DNA from: Cyanophora paradoxa
Taxonomy: Eukaryota > Glaucocystophyceae > Cyanophorales > Cyanophoraceae
NCBI GenBank assembly: GCA_004431415.1
Contig: QPMI01000423.1
Location: forward strand, 248,001 to 312,000
DNA: 64,000 nucleotides
Reading direction: 5' to 3'
The notes below the pieces were generated by a model. It was not told the DNA's origin. It saw nothing but the letters and a program-made list of their open reading frames with translations, and ran no database searches. Below are positions 34,114 to 45,272 of this stretch, piece by piece (position 1 is the first letter of the stretch; every line of letters begins with the position of its first letter). Both the position numbers and the translations under genes were made by a program.

Positions 34114-37071
34114 CTAGGAAAGGGGCCGCAGAGGCGCATCGCCTACGCGGGGCAATTGCAAGGAGAAGAGCTGTGTCTTGAGGGCCGCGGCCGGCGCCGG
34201 CGCCGCCGCGCGCATCCCGGGCACCACCAGCGGGACGGAGCGCAGCGAGGGCACCCGCCGCGTCTGGGCCCGGGGCGGCGGAGGCCGCGGCCGCCTGCGA
34301 GCGGGCGGACGCCTGCAGCAGCGGCAGCGGCTGCGGCTGCGGCTGCGGGGCGACGGGCGGCAGAGCCTCCAGCGCGCCCGGGAGGGGAGCGGCGGCATGC
34401 CGGCGGCGGCACGTGGCGCCCGCGGCGCGGCGCGCGCCACTGCCGGCGGCGTCGCCGGCGCCGAGCCGCGGAAGGCAGCGGCGAGCGCACCGGCGGCCGC
34501 CCGCAGAGAGTCGGCGGCGTTGTACGAGGAGGGGGGCGGCGGGCCCGGGGGCGGCAGCGGGGCGGGCCGCGGGGGAAGGGCGGCGGCGGGGGATCCGGAG
34601 GGGATGGCGGGGGCGGAGGCGGAGGCGGCGGGGGCGGAGAAGGGGTTGAGAATGACTGTGGCCGGGGCCAGAGGCACGCGCGTGAAGGACGGGGAGCGGC
34701 TGGAGCGGCCAGAGCGGGTCCCGCCCCCTGTACCCCGGACCGACGACGACGTACCCCGCACCGAGTCGCCGCCTGCGAAGGAGCCGCCTCAGCCACCCTC
34801 CCCTCGTCAGGGGAACGCGACGGCGGCGGGCGCAGGCCGCACCGGCGCGGGCGGCGCTGCGCTCGTCGAGGACCTGCTGCGCGCAGCGGGCGATGGCCGC
34901 GCTGTACCCCCCGTCCGTCAACCGCCGCGCGAAGCCCGGGCCCATCTGCCGGGGGGGATCCGGAGCGTCAGCTGGGAAAGAGGGGGGGGGGGGGGAGGGG
35001 GGAAGAATGGAGGGGGGGGGAGGGGGGCGGGATCGGTGAGCATGAGTAGGGGGCCTTCGTTCGCACCCGGTGGAGGGCCTGGATGAGGGGCCAGCCTGGC
35101 CGGGGAAACGCCGAGGTCAGGCGAGAGAGAAAGCCGACGCCGGAGACGCAGGGAAGGGGGCCGGGGTACCGTAAAGCGACGCGGAGGCGTAGTAGGGCGG
35201 GCCCGCGAGCGGCCCGGAGCGGGGGCGGCGGGGCGGGCGCGGGCGCCGGCCGGCGACATCGAGCGCCAGGCGCCGGCGGAGGAGGACGAACCGGTACCCC
35301 GGAAGGACCGGGAGGTCCCCCGGGCGTCCGCCGTCGAGAGGGAGGCGCGGCGGCTTCCCGCCGCGGACGAGGGGGCCGATCCCGCCGCCGCCTCCGCCGC
35401 CCGGGTCCGGCCGAAGCCCTGCGCCCGCGCGCCCCGGCCGCGGGTCGTCAGGCTTCGCTCAGAGACGACAATCGGGGGCGCCGGGCCGGGCCGGGCCGGG
35501 CACGGGAGGCGCTATCGAAGGCTCGAAATTAGGGGCTCGCGTACACGTACCCGGGGCTTTAGAGCCTGCAGCTCCCTCTGGCGCCGCTCGCGCCGCAGAC
35601 TCTGCGCCCGCGCCATCCGAAGCGCGAAGCTGCGCAGGAGATAGCTATAATCAGCTATAATGATGATAATGAGCTATAATATATATATAGCTATATGATT
35701 GAGGGGGGCGGCCTGAGGGGGTTGAGGGGGCGGCTCGGGCGCGCACCGGCGGCGGGCGCGCTGGGAGCGAGACATCCAGTCTCCGATCGCCGTCGCCTCG
35801 CCCCCCACCTGCACCTCTGCACGCGGGCCCGAGCATCCGAGGATCCGGGGCGATCAAATTCGATTGTATGCTATTATTAGCACGACGAGAATAGCGTACC
35901 CTCGACCTCGCGGAGCACGTGGGCGTTCCGCCCCTTGTCGAACCGCGTGATGGCCTTGAAGAGGCTCCGCAGGAACGATAGGTACATCGTCTAATAGAAG
36001 TGAAGTTCGATTAAGCTCGGATCATATAAACCTAAAAGGTTTTAGCTGTAGGGACCTTGTTGACGGTGGCTGTCCATGTGTCCACGATCTCGAAGACGCT
36101 TCGCATGAACCGCGCCTTCGAAAGCGACCGGTGGCCCGCCCTGCGAGCGCGTACCCCTAAGACGAGGGGGGGATGGAAGGGAAGTAAAGGGGGGTACGCA
36201 CGAGTCGAGCTCCCAGTCCTGCACGGCGATACGCATCGCCTCCGCAGGGTCCCTGGACCGCCCCGCCCCCCGTTCAGCCGCGCCCGGCGCCCCGGTCGAG
36301 CGGATCAAACTCTTCCGCACCACTTCTCGTGCAGGGCCCCTGCAGGGGACGGTTAGCGGGGGATGTAGCAATATACACAGTGCGAGAATTTAAAGCTGGG
36401 GCGCACTGTAGATACAGAAGTGCCACTTTTTGTAGAGCTCGAACCGCACCTTGGCGCCCGAGGCGCCGGTACCCGGCGCGGGGATCGACGCCAGCTCCGA
36501 GCTGACGACCCCGTGGAAGCGGAGCAGCATGCGGCAGACGTCCGGGTCGAATCGCAGCGATTCCCGCCTCAGAAGCGCGGCGTCCCTTCGTTTCGCTCGT
36601 TAGCTTAGCTTAGATCAAATTAGATTCGATCCGGGGCGCACGAGTGGAGCTCCTCGTTCCAGTCCTCGACGCCCTCCGAGTCGCCGGGGGCCCGCGGGGC
36701 GTAGAAGACGGCGCGGAGCTCGTCCAGGAACGAGACGGAGCCTTCCGACGGCTCCGAGGGCCGCGGAAGGGCCGCAAACGAGTGCCGCCGCGTCGGCAGC
36801 CTCAGCGCGATCTGCGGCGGTTGATCAGGCGAAACGCCAGGCGCACGCAGCTCCGAGCCCTGCTGGTCAGGGCGTGCTTCGGCGTGCGCACCTGAGCAAG
36901 CTGGAGGATTCTATGCTTTGGCGTCGGTGCCGGCTGAGCTTCTGTCTTCGCACGCCTGCTGACCGCTCGGGACGAGGAGGGCTTCGGCTGCTCGGCTATC
37001 GCCGCCAGCGACTCCGACGGCTGGGGGGTTTGCCGACGCTCAGCTAACGCTTCCTCTCGTTCGCTCTCCAT
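34114..37071 (-). CDS. Conserved-looking protein of unknown family
   Basis: Exon 1 starts at 37071 (MESEREEALAERRQTPQPSE) and joins in phase 0 to IALRLPTRRHSFAALPRPSE through SVSFLDELRAVFYAPRAPGD (36815-36640). Then come ESLRFDPDVCRMLLRFHGVV and KVRFELYKKWHFCIY (36565-36410), EAMRIAVQDWELDS (about 36205-36245), ARFMRSVFEIVDTWTATVNK (36115-36056), MYLSFLRSLFKAITRFDKGR with NAHVLREVE (35990-35900), and SFALRMARAQSLRRERRQRE (about 35630-35570), which resembles an IQ/basic helix. The remainder is Pro/Ala-rich and includes GPGFARRLTDGGYSAAIARC near 34940, with a probable terminus at 34114. The helical, Trp/Phe-rich middle looks like a structured domain. No family is recognised; the gene could be cytoskeletal or ciliary, but that is a guess. 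Confidence 0.55.
34980..35032 (-). other. Intronic poly-C-type tract (sense strand)
   Basis: G runs on the plus strand (GAGGGGGGGGGGGGGGAGGG and GGAGGGGGGGGAGGGG) next to the exon reading FARRLTDGGYSAAIARC on the minus strand. In transcript sense this is a C-rich pyrimidine tract before that exon. Confidence 0.5.
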
Positions 37072-37718
37072 TTCAGCGCTTTGTCAGCCGCAACGCCGCG
37101 CCGGGTGACTTCTGCGAACTCTCCAGGCGCAAGATCCGGAGCCCTCGCGGTCAACCCCGGCGCAGATGCACGTAGCTAAAACGATTGCGAGCTTTCTCGC
37201 CCCGCTGCCGCCCTGAATTTGCCTGAAGAGGCTGGCGGGCTGGGAGAAGATTGCGGGGGATTGGACCGCCCGAGGGCGCGCCGCGACTGCAAAAGTGATG
37301 CTTGATGTTGCTGATACGGCGGGATGACGGCTGGCTAGCAAGGGGCGCCGCGGCTGGGCCAGGCTAGGCTCCGCACTGTTTGGCCGCGTGCGGATTCGAA
37401 CCGTGTTTTCGGCGCAGCAGCAGCTGCCAGGCAGCGCAGTCGGACCAAGGCCAAAGCCTTGAATACCAGCCAGCTCCCGTCCAGCAGTGGCCTGATCAGC
37501 AGACGACGGCGGCAGCAGAACTACGGGCAACTTCGCACTTCTGGCCGGGCCCATTTGATAGCTAACGCTAGCTAAGAAAGCGTGCAAGTTGAGCCACAGA
37601 GAGCCTGCTCCCAACCCGGTAGGCCGCATTTAGCCAGCGCGATCCCTGCTCCGTGCCGCTTGGAGCCGGCGGCAGCGCCGAGGCCGCCGGTCCAGCTTGC
37701 ACGCAGCGGCACTTAGCT
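37072..37718. promoter_or_regulatory. Shared 5' region between divergent genes
   Basis: About 650 bp between the start codons of the unknown minus-strand gene (37071) and the coiled-coil gene (37719). It is GC-balanced, and the open frame on the minus strand shows no domain. It presumably contains both promoters and 5' untranslated sequence. A GGTTCGAATCC-like T-arm motif at about 37392 was examined and not accepted as a tRNA. Confidence 0.4.
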
Positions 37719-38920
37719 ATGCCGCAAAAAGAGGACCCGCGCTGGCGCGCGGCCTACGAGGCGAGTCCGGTTCCCGACCTCCTGAGCCCCAGCCACGCCG
37801 CCGCGCGTCCAGGCTTCGGGGCTGGCTGTGACGCGCTTCGCGTTGTGCAGGAGCTCATCAAGAAAGAGGAGCGCGCGAAAGCGAAGCGATTCCAGGAAGA
37901 GGCCAAGGGCCTGGCCCAGCCGGAAATCCCTCGGTGCGGCCATCCCCTGGTCCTCGCCTTCCGGCTGCAGGCGGGGTCGCTAACGCGCGCGCGCGGCGGG
38001 CAGATGGTCGGGAGGCTGCCTGGAGGCGATGCACCTCCAGCCGCCAGTACCGAAAGAGGTGCGGGCGCTCGGGGGGGCGGGGACGAGGAGCAAGCGAACA
38101 ATCCCCAAACTTTCGCCCGCCTGACCGCGGCCGCCCCCGCAGCGGCTCCCGGAGCTGTACGAGATCGAGCTGAGGGAGGACCGGAACATGAACTCAGCGG
38201 CGCGGCAGAAGCGGGAGCGCGAGCGCGGCGCAGCGGACCAGCTGCAGCGCGTCAAGTCTTTAGTGGCGGCGGCCGACGCGGAGCGGGCGGAGCGGCGGCG
38301 GGAGGCGACCCTGCAGCGGGCTGTGTGGGACGCCCAGCGCATCGCCGAGCGGCTGCGCGCCGAGATCGACTACGAGGAGGCGGCGCTATTGGAGGAGGCC
38401 AGGGCGGTGGCCGCGGCCGTGGCCGCGCCGGGGCCGCCCTCGCGATCGGAGCCCCGCGCGGCGCTGGCGCCGCTGCCGCTGCTGCGGAGGGCGCGCAGCG
38501 GGGACCTGCCGCCGCGCTTCGACGGGACCTGGACCTTCGACAGCAAGGGCGGGAGCCGGTCGCCGGCCGTGCCCCACGGGCACCTCCTCAAGCACCAGGG
38601 CGCCTTCGACCGGTCCCTGCGCCCGCCCCGGCCCCTGCGCAAGGAGGCGAGCATCGGCGCCCTGCGGCCCCTCCGCTCCGAGGGCCACGACCCATCACCT
38701 CTTCTGGGGGGTACCCTAGCCTTCCACAAGGCACGTACCTCCCCCCCCCCCCTTCCCCTCCCCACCTTTCTTCGGGCTGACGGCGCGGCAGGTGCGGAGG
38801 GAAGACGCTGCGGTGGGGCGGCCGATGGACCCCCTGATCCTGCGGTACGCCCTCCCCGAAACGTGGTCCGCCTCCCACAACGCCTACGCCATGGCGGCCG
38901 CAGCCGCCGCCCGGCGCTAG
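37719..38920 (+). CDS. Coiled-coil protein of unknown function
   Basis: Starts at 37719 (MPQKEDPRWRAAYEASPVPD); a longer in-frame start at 37653 is possible. The first exon ends after VVQELIKKEERAKAKRFQEE and AKGLAQPEIPR. The next begins after CCCCGCAG near 38138 (RLPELYEIELREDRNMNSAA) and forms a long charged helix (RQKRERERGAADQLQRVKSL, AERAERRREATLQRAVWDAQ, RIAERLRAEIDYEEAALLEE). It is followed by a Pro/Arg-rich part with RFDGTWTFDSKGG, HGHLLKHQGAFDRSLRPPRP and GALRPLRSEGHDPSPLLGG. After an intron with a C run the last exon reads RREDAAVGRPMDPLILRYAL to a stop at 38918-38920. Helices rich in E/R/A with few Pro suggest a coiled coil. No family is recognised. Confidence 0.65.
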
Positions 38921-38963
38921 CTAGCTAAATAGCGTTATACGTACATGTATTCAAGGACTATTA

Positions 38964-41182
38964 CTAGTACAGGTCGAGCTGCGCCGAGTCGAGCTGGTCT
39001 ATCAGCGCGGCCACGTGCACGTTGGGGTCGTTCGGGGGGGCGCCAGCCCCGGCCCCGGCCGCGCCGGAGGCCGAACCCGAACCCAAGCCCGAGCCCGAGG
39101 CCGAGCGGGGCGGCTCCACAACGACTTCGACGCGGGCGTGGGGGAGGCGCAGCTCGAGTTCGGCCCGCGCGGCGCGCACGGCCGAGGGCTCCGGGACGGC
39201 CGCCGTGACGCGGAGGAGGGTGCGGGGCGGGAGGGCCGACAGCGCCGCCAGGGCCTCCACGTCCCCTTCCAAGCGGGCCTGGGCGCCCAGGGCCACCTGC
39301 TCGAGTCCCCCGCAGGAAGCCAGCGCCGCGGCGAGCTCCGATGAGAAGCGGCCGCCGCCGGCGCCCCAGGCGCGCAGGGCGGGGCCGGCCGCCCGCGCCA
39401 GCTCGACCTCGGCGGGGCCGCCCCCGCGCGCTGCAGCCAGACCTCGGCTCGGCGCAGCGGGCCGCGGCGCCCCGCGAGGAACGCCTCCGACGCGGCCGCC
39501 AGCGCCGCGTCGCCCACGGGCGCCTGCGGCTGCCCGGGCGCCAGGCGCAGCGCGAGGGCCGCCAGGCGCGGCAGGGCGGCCGGCAGGGCCGGGAGCGACT
39601 CGGCCGCCGTCTCCCCGACCTGAGGTCGGGGTCGGCGGGGCTGGGGCGGGGCGGGGAAGGAGGAGGGGGGGCACCTCCAGGGAGAGAGACTCCAACGCTG
39701 GGAACTTCCTAAGGGCGAGCACGGCCTGCAGCAAAGAGGGAAGAGGTTAGGGCTCGGGCTCGGGCTCGGGACCGGCCCAGAGACTCGGGGCCGCACGGTG
39801 GCGCTGGCGAGGGGCGCGGCGAGCCGACGGAGGCGCGGCCCCGCGCGGCTGGCGGCCAGCTCCCGCAGGCACTCGGCCCCCAGCTCGCCCCGCATCCCCG
39901 GACCCGCGAAGGCTGCAAAAGGCTAAGACAGTGGAGGAAAAAGGGTAAGAAGATCAGGGCGGGCGGACCGATGGCGAGGCGGTCGAGGGAGGCGCTGGCG
40001 TCGGCGGCGTCGGAGAGGTGCGAGAGCATCGCCGCCGGCTGCCGGCAGTGGTGCACGCTGACGCTCAGCTCGGCAAGGCGCGGCAGGCCCGCCAGGCACC
40101 GCAGCGCCGGCCCGAACGAGAACGCGATCTGGGAGGTTGGAGTCAGAGAGGGGTAGAGGATCGGAACGGGGGTACGGACGCGGAGGGAGAGGCTCGTGAG
40201 GTTCGTGAGCTGGGCCAGGGCGGGCCCGGCGCTGGGGGGTAGGAAGTTTCCGGAGAGGGAGAGGCGGGAGAGGGAGGCGCCGGCGGGGCCGGCGGCGAGG
40301 GAGGGCAGGTCGGAGGCGGGATCCGCGGACATGGGCAGGACGAGGGAGAGATCCTCCAGGGGAAGGGCCGCGAGGGGTACCACCGCGCTCGCCACCGCGA
40401 GGCGCGCCGAGAGGACGCGGAGGGAGGGGTACCGCCTCGCGAGCTCGGCGGCGGTACCCTCCAGCAGGGCGAGCTGCCCCGGCTCGAGGCGGAGCTCGGA
40501 GAGGGAGGGGGGAAGGAACGCGAGGGCGCGCGCGGGGTCCCGGCTGAACGTTCGCCACTCGACGAGGGGCGCGCGGAGCCAGAAAGCGTCCTCGAGGATG
40601 CCGAAGGCGCGCAGGCGCGGGAGGGACCCGACGGCTCCGAAGAGCGCGTCCAGCGGGAGGGCTTCCGCCCGCCCCTGCGCCTCCTCGCCCGCCTCGTGCT
40701 CCAGCAGCGCCTGGCGGGCGTGAGGGCCCGCGGCCCGGCCGCGCGCTGTGCTTGGGCTCGGGCCGGACCGCACCTCGACATCGTCCCGCGAGCGGAAGGA
40801 GAGGTCCAGGACCTCCACTCCCCGCAGGCGCTTCAAGAGCTCGAGAACGTGCGAGACTTCGGGCGCGTTGCGCGCAGCGAGGCGGGCCTGCCAAAGGCCG
40901 CTATCATGAGCGGCGGCCGCCGAGTGGCGGCCCTGCGCGTTCTTCGGAGCGCACCGCGGTACACGTGAGACCCGTTCGGAATGCGCACGCCAAGGCGCGC
41001 ATCTTGGCGGCTCGTTCGCGCGGTTCGGCCAGCAGGTCCAGGACGCCGAAGCGGGCGCCCAGCACGCCGTCGCGGAGGGCGCGGCTCGTTGCGGCGAGAG
41101 GGAGAGCATGTACTGGGCCAAGCTGCTCGATGATGGAGAGCAGCACGTCGCGCGGAAGGCCAGGCAGGCCGGGCTGGTCCAT
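38964..41182 (-). CDS. F-box / leucine-rich-repeat protein
   Basis: The start at 41182 opens with an F-box: LPRDVLLSIIEQLGPVHALP followed by LAATSRALRDGVLG. Leucine-rich repeats follow: HVLELLKRLRGVEVLDLSFR, FLPPSLSELRLEPGQLALLE, LAALPLEDLSLVLPMSADP, ASLSRLSLSGNFLPP, LAQLTNLTSLSLRVRTPVPI, CLAGLPRLAELSVSVHHC, LRKFPALESLSLEVPP and ALPRLAALALRLAPGQPQAP. The last part (ALASCGGLEQVALGAQARLE, then VHVAALIDQLDSAQLDLY-stop) ends at 38964. F-box/LRR proteins usually act as substrate receptors of SCF ubiquitin ligases; no substrate is implied. The frame shifts by one near 39430 (WLQRA to ARGGGPAEVELARAAG) without an evident intron, so an assembly error or a very small intron is likely there. Confidence 0.8.
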
Positions 41183-42055
41183 GTTCGGACGAAGCCGCGC
41201 AGCCGGCCGCGGCCGCGGCCGGGCGCCGGCGCCGTCGACGTCGGCTGACTTCGACGGCGAGCTAAATGATGCCTGGCGTTAGCATCGCCTGTACGCCCAG
41301 CGGGCTTCGCGCTTACTGAGCGCCACGCTGGGATACCACGTTCACTGATCGCTCAGCTGATGCCAGCAGTCGACGTCGCGCTCATGCTGGCGCTTAAGCT
41401 TGGACTTGCCTCTTCCCGCCGCGATAACAGAAAGATCAGCCAGCCCGGTTCTAGCACAGGTGCAAGTGCCAGGAGGCCCCTTGGTGCAAGCCCGCCCGAC
41501 GCTATTTAGCCGCCCCCACTCGCCCACCACAACCGCAGGTAGAATTCGAAGGCCAGCGTGGCCCCGGCAACCGGAACGAGCAAAAAGCCTTATGGTATTT
41601 CACCCAGGCACGAAGGCGGGGGCGGCGGAGAAGAAACACACAATTCCGGCAGACCTGTTGATGTCGACCGAGGGTGCTGGTGCCGACGCACATGTCTCGC
41701 TGTGTTGCTGGAAAGAGCGGGAAAAAGAGGGAACTAGGTTGCTGGGTTGCAAGGACTGGGCCGCCGGGCTGCTCCGCACCTAGGCCGGGACAAAGAACAA
41801 GCGCTGGGTTGCTGTGCCCGCCTTTCCGATCCAGCGAGGAGAAGAGCAGCCTGGCAGCGAAAAGAAACGTGGATGGAGTGTCGGAAAGAGGAGGAGGCGG
41901 AAAGGAACAGCCAAAGCGTTGCTGGGGGACTGAGATGGATGGTTGACGAAGCGGCTACTCATTCATGCGCATTCTGGAAGGCCGGTTAGTGTGAAGGAAA
42001 TGGAAAGGCGCGTACAACACAAACGGACCGGCCCATCTGCAAGCAAGAGCGTTAG
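41183..42055. other. Intergenic region
   Basis: Roughly balanced composition; 5' side of the F-box gene and 3' side of the SPF30 gene. Short open frames on both strands (for example 41400-41783) have no domain or consistent splice structure. No RNA gene is recognised. Confidence 0.45.
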
Positions 42056-42961
42056 TTAAAGCTCGAGCAGAAAGCCGGCGGGAGGGAAATGCTCACTGTT
42101 GTGAATTCGGTCATGCCACGCCCAGAGCCAGTGACGCCAACCTTCCCATCGACCTGCCGCTGGTGTGAGAATTGCGAGACCGGAGTGCTAAGGAGAACGC
42201 ACCGAGTCAGGGGACTTGAACATACTCTCCTTCTTCTTGAGACTGAGGCCCGTCAAATAGCCCTTCGGCGCCTTGCCCGGGCCTTTGTTCACGAACTTCT
42301 GCCACTCCTGAGCCCGCACCTTCGTCTCATCCTGCACAAATGGCACCGTAAGCTGCATGCATACAAGGCGCCGGCGAGGGACGCAATTCATGCGCACGGG
42401 TGCCTTGTCTTTCTTCTTGTCGTCCTTCTTCTTCTTCTGCTCTTTGCCGCCCTGCTGCCCCTCCGCGCGCTTCTTGCCGGCGAGCTTTGTGTCGGCCTCT
42501 GTGAGAGGCGTGTCTGGAGACCGCAAGCTCGCCAGGGGTATTGTGTGCATCACTCCAGTGTCAGTGAAATTCACTGCGGGGACGCAACCGTCATCAGTCT
42601 GACCACCGGGCTCTCGCGCGCCTCACGCACCAACAAAGCGCCCGTCGGGCTCAATGTGCGTGACGACAGCAGGGGCCCACGTGTTCTTGTGCATTGCCAG
42701 GACTTTGGAGCCCATCTGAGGCCGGAAAGGCTTCTCCGCCGCGCCGCTGCTGCTTGCCCCGCCCTCGGACGCCTTCGCGGTCCGGAGGAGGTCTTCTGTG
42801 ATCGAGATCAGGTCTTTGATGTCCTGCTTGAGCTTCTGGAATGCCTGCTTCGTCTCCTCATCGGGATCTGTGTTGAGGGCGGCCTGGATCTCGTCGAGCT
42901 GCGCCCGGTAGCCGCCGAGCTTCTCCTCGAGCTCCGCAACGCTGTCCATAGCGACGGCCAT
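42056..42961 (-). CDS. SPF30 / SMNDC1-like Tudor splicing factor
   Basis: Four exons. Exon 1 from 42961 (or the second Met, MDSVAELEEKL) has the N-terminal helical segment (LEEKLGGYRAQLDEIQAALN, LISITEDLL) and the first half of a Tudor domain (GSKVLAMHKNTWAPAVVTHI, EPDGRFV). It joins with phase-1 agreement to NFTDTGVMHTIPLASL, then a lysine-rich linker (GGKEQKKKKDDKKKDKAPV). The third exon holds DETKVRAQEWQKFVNKGPGK and KKKESMFKSPDS; the last reads VDGKVGVTGSGRGMT and stops at 42056-42058. The order helix, Tudor, KR linker, WQ-F motif, IFxSPxSVxGKVGVG is that of SPF30/SMNDC1, a U2 snRNP-associated factor binding symmetric dimethyl-arginine and needed for tri-snRNP entry into the spliceosome. 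Expected length is about 238 aa and this copy is similar. Confidence 0.9.
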
Positions 42962-43500
42962 GTGCTGAGAGAAGCCCGAACCGCGAACCCGGCGAACCGC
43001 TTTTCCCGGGTACAGTGCCTTGGAAGTTGGAGCTCAACATTCCGAACGAGCGGCGCAGACTGGTCTAGCACTGCCTGCTAGCAGGGCGAGCCTTGAACTT
43101 CTGAAAGCGGCGCCGCCGCCATGGAAGCCTTCGCCAGAAGAGGTTCGTTTGCGCATCGCATAACGTGACACACGTCGGCACTCCGGGCTGCTGTGCAGCG
43201 CGTTCCAAGTGATGCGCAGCACTGAATTAGCCGATCTCCGACGACGCAGGCAACCAGATTATCAGCGAGAATGCTTCAAGACCCGTGTCGGAGCCAGAGC
43301 TCTCCGAGCGCGGTGCGCAGCTGCGCTTTAACTGCTTCTCAAGCTGAATTTTGAACTGCGGTCGCGGTACAGATGCGGCGCTCGCGGCGTTGAGCGAGAA
43401 GGATTTTGATGGCGTTTTCGCTGGCACCAACGTGGCCCTTCGCAGTGCGTGATACTCTGCTAGAATCTAGAGCGTGCGTTGATGCTTCCGCAGGCGCATC
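42962..43500. promoter_or_regulatory. Divergent 5' region, SPF30 / GLTP-like gene
   Basis: The SPF30 start lies at 42961 on the minus strand; the GLTP-like gene begins somewhere near 43406-43501 on the plus strand. The interval likely holds both promoters and possibly a first exon of the plus-strand gene. The minus-strand frames here show no domain. Confidence 0.35.
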
Positions 43501-44610
43501 CATGCTCCTGTCGCGCTTCTGGGGCGGCGGCAGTGACGAGGTACGCGTGACGGAAGCGTCCTCCCGCCACAGCACAAACCGACTCCGCCCCACAGAACGC
43601 CAGCGGCCCCGAAAATGGTGGTGCGCAATCGAGGAGAACGGGAGTGTGTGTCTGCCGTTCGCTGACGCCTCGCAGCCGCGCTTTTCTCAACCACGGCGCT
43701 CGTATCGAAGGCACGGGCCTCCGCATGCGTCCCCGGGTCCTCTGGCTCCGAAGTCCCGCTCAAAGCGTTCATCTCCGTGATGCGCGAGATAGCCAAAGTC
43801 TTCGGTTAGCGCCTCCGCCTCCGCCTCCGCCATGCGGATTCTGGGCGAACGCGCCGCGCCGTGCAGACGTCCTCGGCACGGCCTTCAGCTTCGTCAAGGA
43901 GGACATCACAGTGAAGGCTGAGATCCTCGAGCGAATGCAGTCCGCCAGCCGCGGTCCGTCGTTCCTCGCCTCGCGCTTGACCTCTCACGATCGCTGAGGC
44001 GCGCGCGGCACGCAGGGGTCTTCAAGACGATCCAGGACCTGTGCAGGTGGGAGATCCAGAAGGACATCATATCGAAGCGCGACAGCGGCACCTGGCACGC
44101 CGTCCGCCTCATCTGGCTGCTCGAGTTCATGGAGGTACCCCGCGCCGGCCGCCAGGAGCTGTACCCCCTTCTGGAGGAGGACCTAACGCCGGCCTGGCAG
44201 GTCTTCTCCGTCGAGCTGTCGACGACGACGAAGTCTTTGCAGGAGTGCGCCACGCAGGCGTACAATGCGGTGCGGACCCGCACTTCGCCCCCGCCCCCAT
44301 CGCGCGACCTGACGAGCCCGCGCCGGCCAGTCTCTGTCCATGCACCACCCGTTCCCCATCCGCGCCGCCGTCGGAGTCGCGCTGGGCCGGCTGCCAGCCC
44401 GCGAGAAGTTCTGGTGCGCGATCGCCTGTGCCTGTACCCCCCGCGCCGCGCCCCCGCCCGGGCCCGAGCCGCGCCCTGCGCAGCGAGCTCATCAAGACCG
44501 ACGTGAAGAAGGCAGTCGGCGACCTGAAGGAGTTCTCGTGCATCGTCGAGCCGATCCGGGCGAGCCTCAAGCGCTTCCACAGGGAGAACGACCTCGCACG
44601 GCTCGAATAG
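43501..44610 (+). CDS. GLTP-fold lipid-transfer protein (CPTP/ACD11-like residues)
   Basis: A short leader (MLLSRFWGGGSDE) at 43501 may be the first coding exon. Then VPLKAFISVMREIAKVF joins in phase (G + AC) to DVLGTAFSFVKEDITVKAEI (43867). Next come GVFKTIQDLCRWEIQKD with TWHAVRLIWLLEFME (44018-44133), LEEDLTPAWQVFSVELSTTT with SLQECATQAYNAV, MHHPFPIRAAVGVALGRLPA with REKFW (44340-44413), and ELIKTDVKKAVGDLKEFSCI to the stop 44608-44610. This is the GLTP helical order: F-VKxD helix, W helix, H-containing helix before the membrane-facing segment. Asp is followed four residues later by Lys (DITVK), as in phospho-sphingolipid-binding CPTP/ACD11, instead of the D-N-K set of glycolipid-type GLTP; Trp and His are kept. 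It likely moves sphingolipids between membranes. The N-terminus is uncertain. Confidence 0.75.
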
Positions 44611-45272
44611 AGTACCCAGCGAGCTAAATGATTGAATCCCGAGCCTCGACTTCTTTTCGCGTTTTTCAAGCAGTCAGACAGGGATTTTCCCCTGCGTATA
44701 TGAGAGAGACCAGCTGCGGCTGAAATGTTTCCTGCATACCTATTCGCAGCATAACTTTCGTAGACGTACTATTCAAAGCTATTCTACCTTACCGAACCTT
44801 TCGTATTCTCGTGTTTTCGTCGTGCTATTTGTTGTACCTTCTGTGCCTTTGTACAGCTCACAGATCTGAGATTAAACACCGTTTCAAACCCGATGCACAC
44901 TTGCGAATTCGTGCATGCAACTTGCAACGTTTAAAATTTAACCGGCCGCGGGCGCCGGCTGAGGGTGGAATCTCACAAAGCTACAATTTGCAACCTCCCG
45001 GCCCAACACTGCCGCGAGGAGGTAGCATCCGATCCCCCCACTGGACCGCCCGCGATGCCTTCATGGCTAGCGCTTGGCTTGGTGATAAATTTGCCGTTCT
45101 GATTCGTTCGTGGAATACACGAGCCTAGCTCGAACGAATCGCGCGGGACGCGGGCACTGCCTGGCAGGCAGGCAGGCAATCGAGCTCCGGGCTCACTGGG
45201 AGGTGTCCATGGCGCTGCCGCCGCTGCCGCCCTCGCCGTCCTAGAAGCGCGCGCGCGCGCACGCCCGCGCCG
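44611..45272. other. Convergent intergenic region
   Basis: 3' flanks of the GLTP-like gene (+) and Rpn13 (-). AT-balanced around 44690-44960, with pyrimidine stretches and CATGCAACTTGCAACG. CTGCCTGGCAGGCAGGCAGG near 45160 is a small palindromic repeat. No gene is seen. Confidence 0.5.

Noticed and set aside
37370-37480. Possible tRNA gene (GGTTCGAATCC T-arm on the minus strand, GGCAGCGCAGTCGGACC-like D/anticodon region on the plus strand)
   Set aside because: The two tRNA-like pieces are on opposite strands, the T-stem does not pair beyond three bases, and no acceptor stem could be found.
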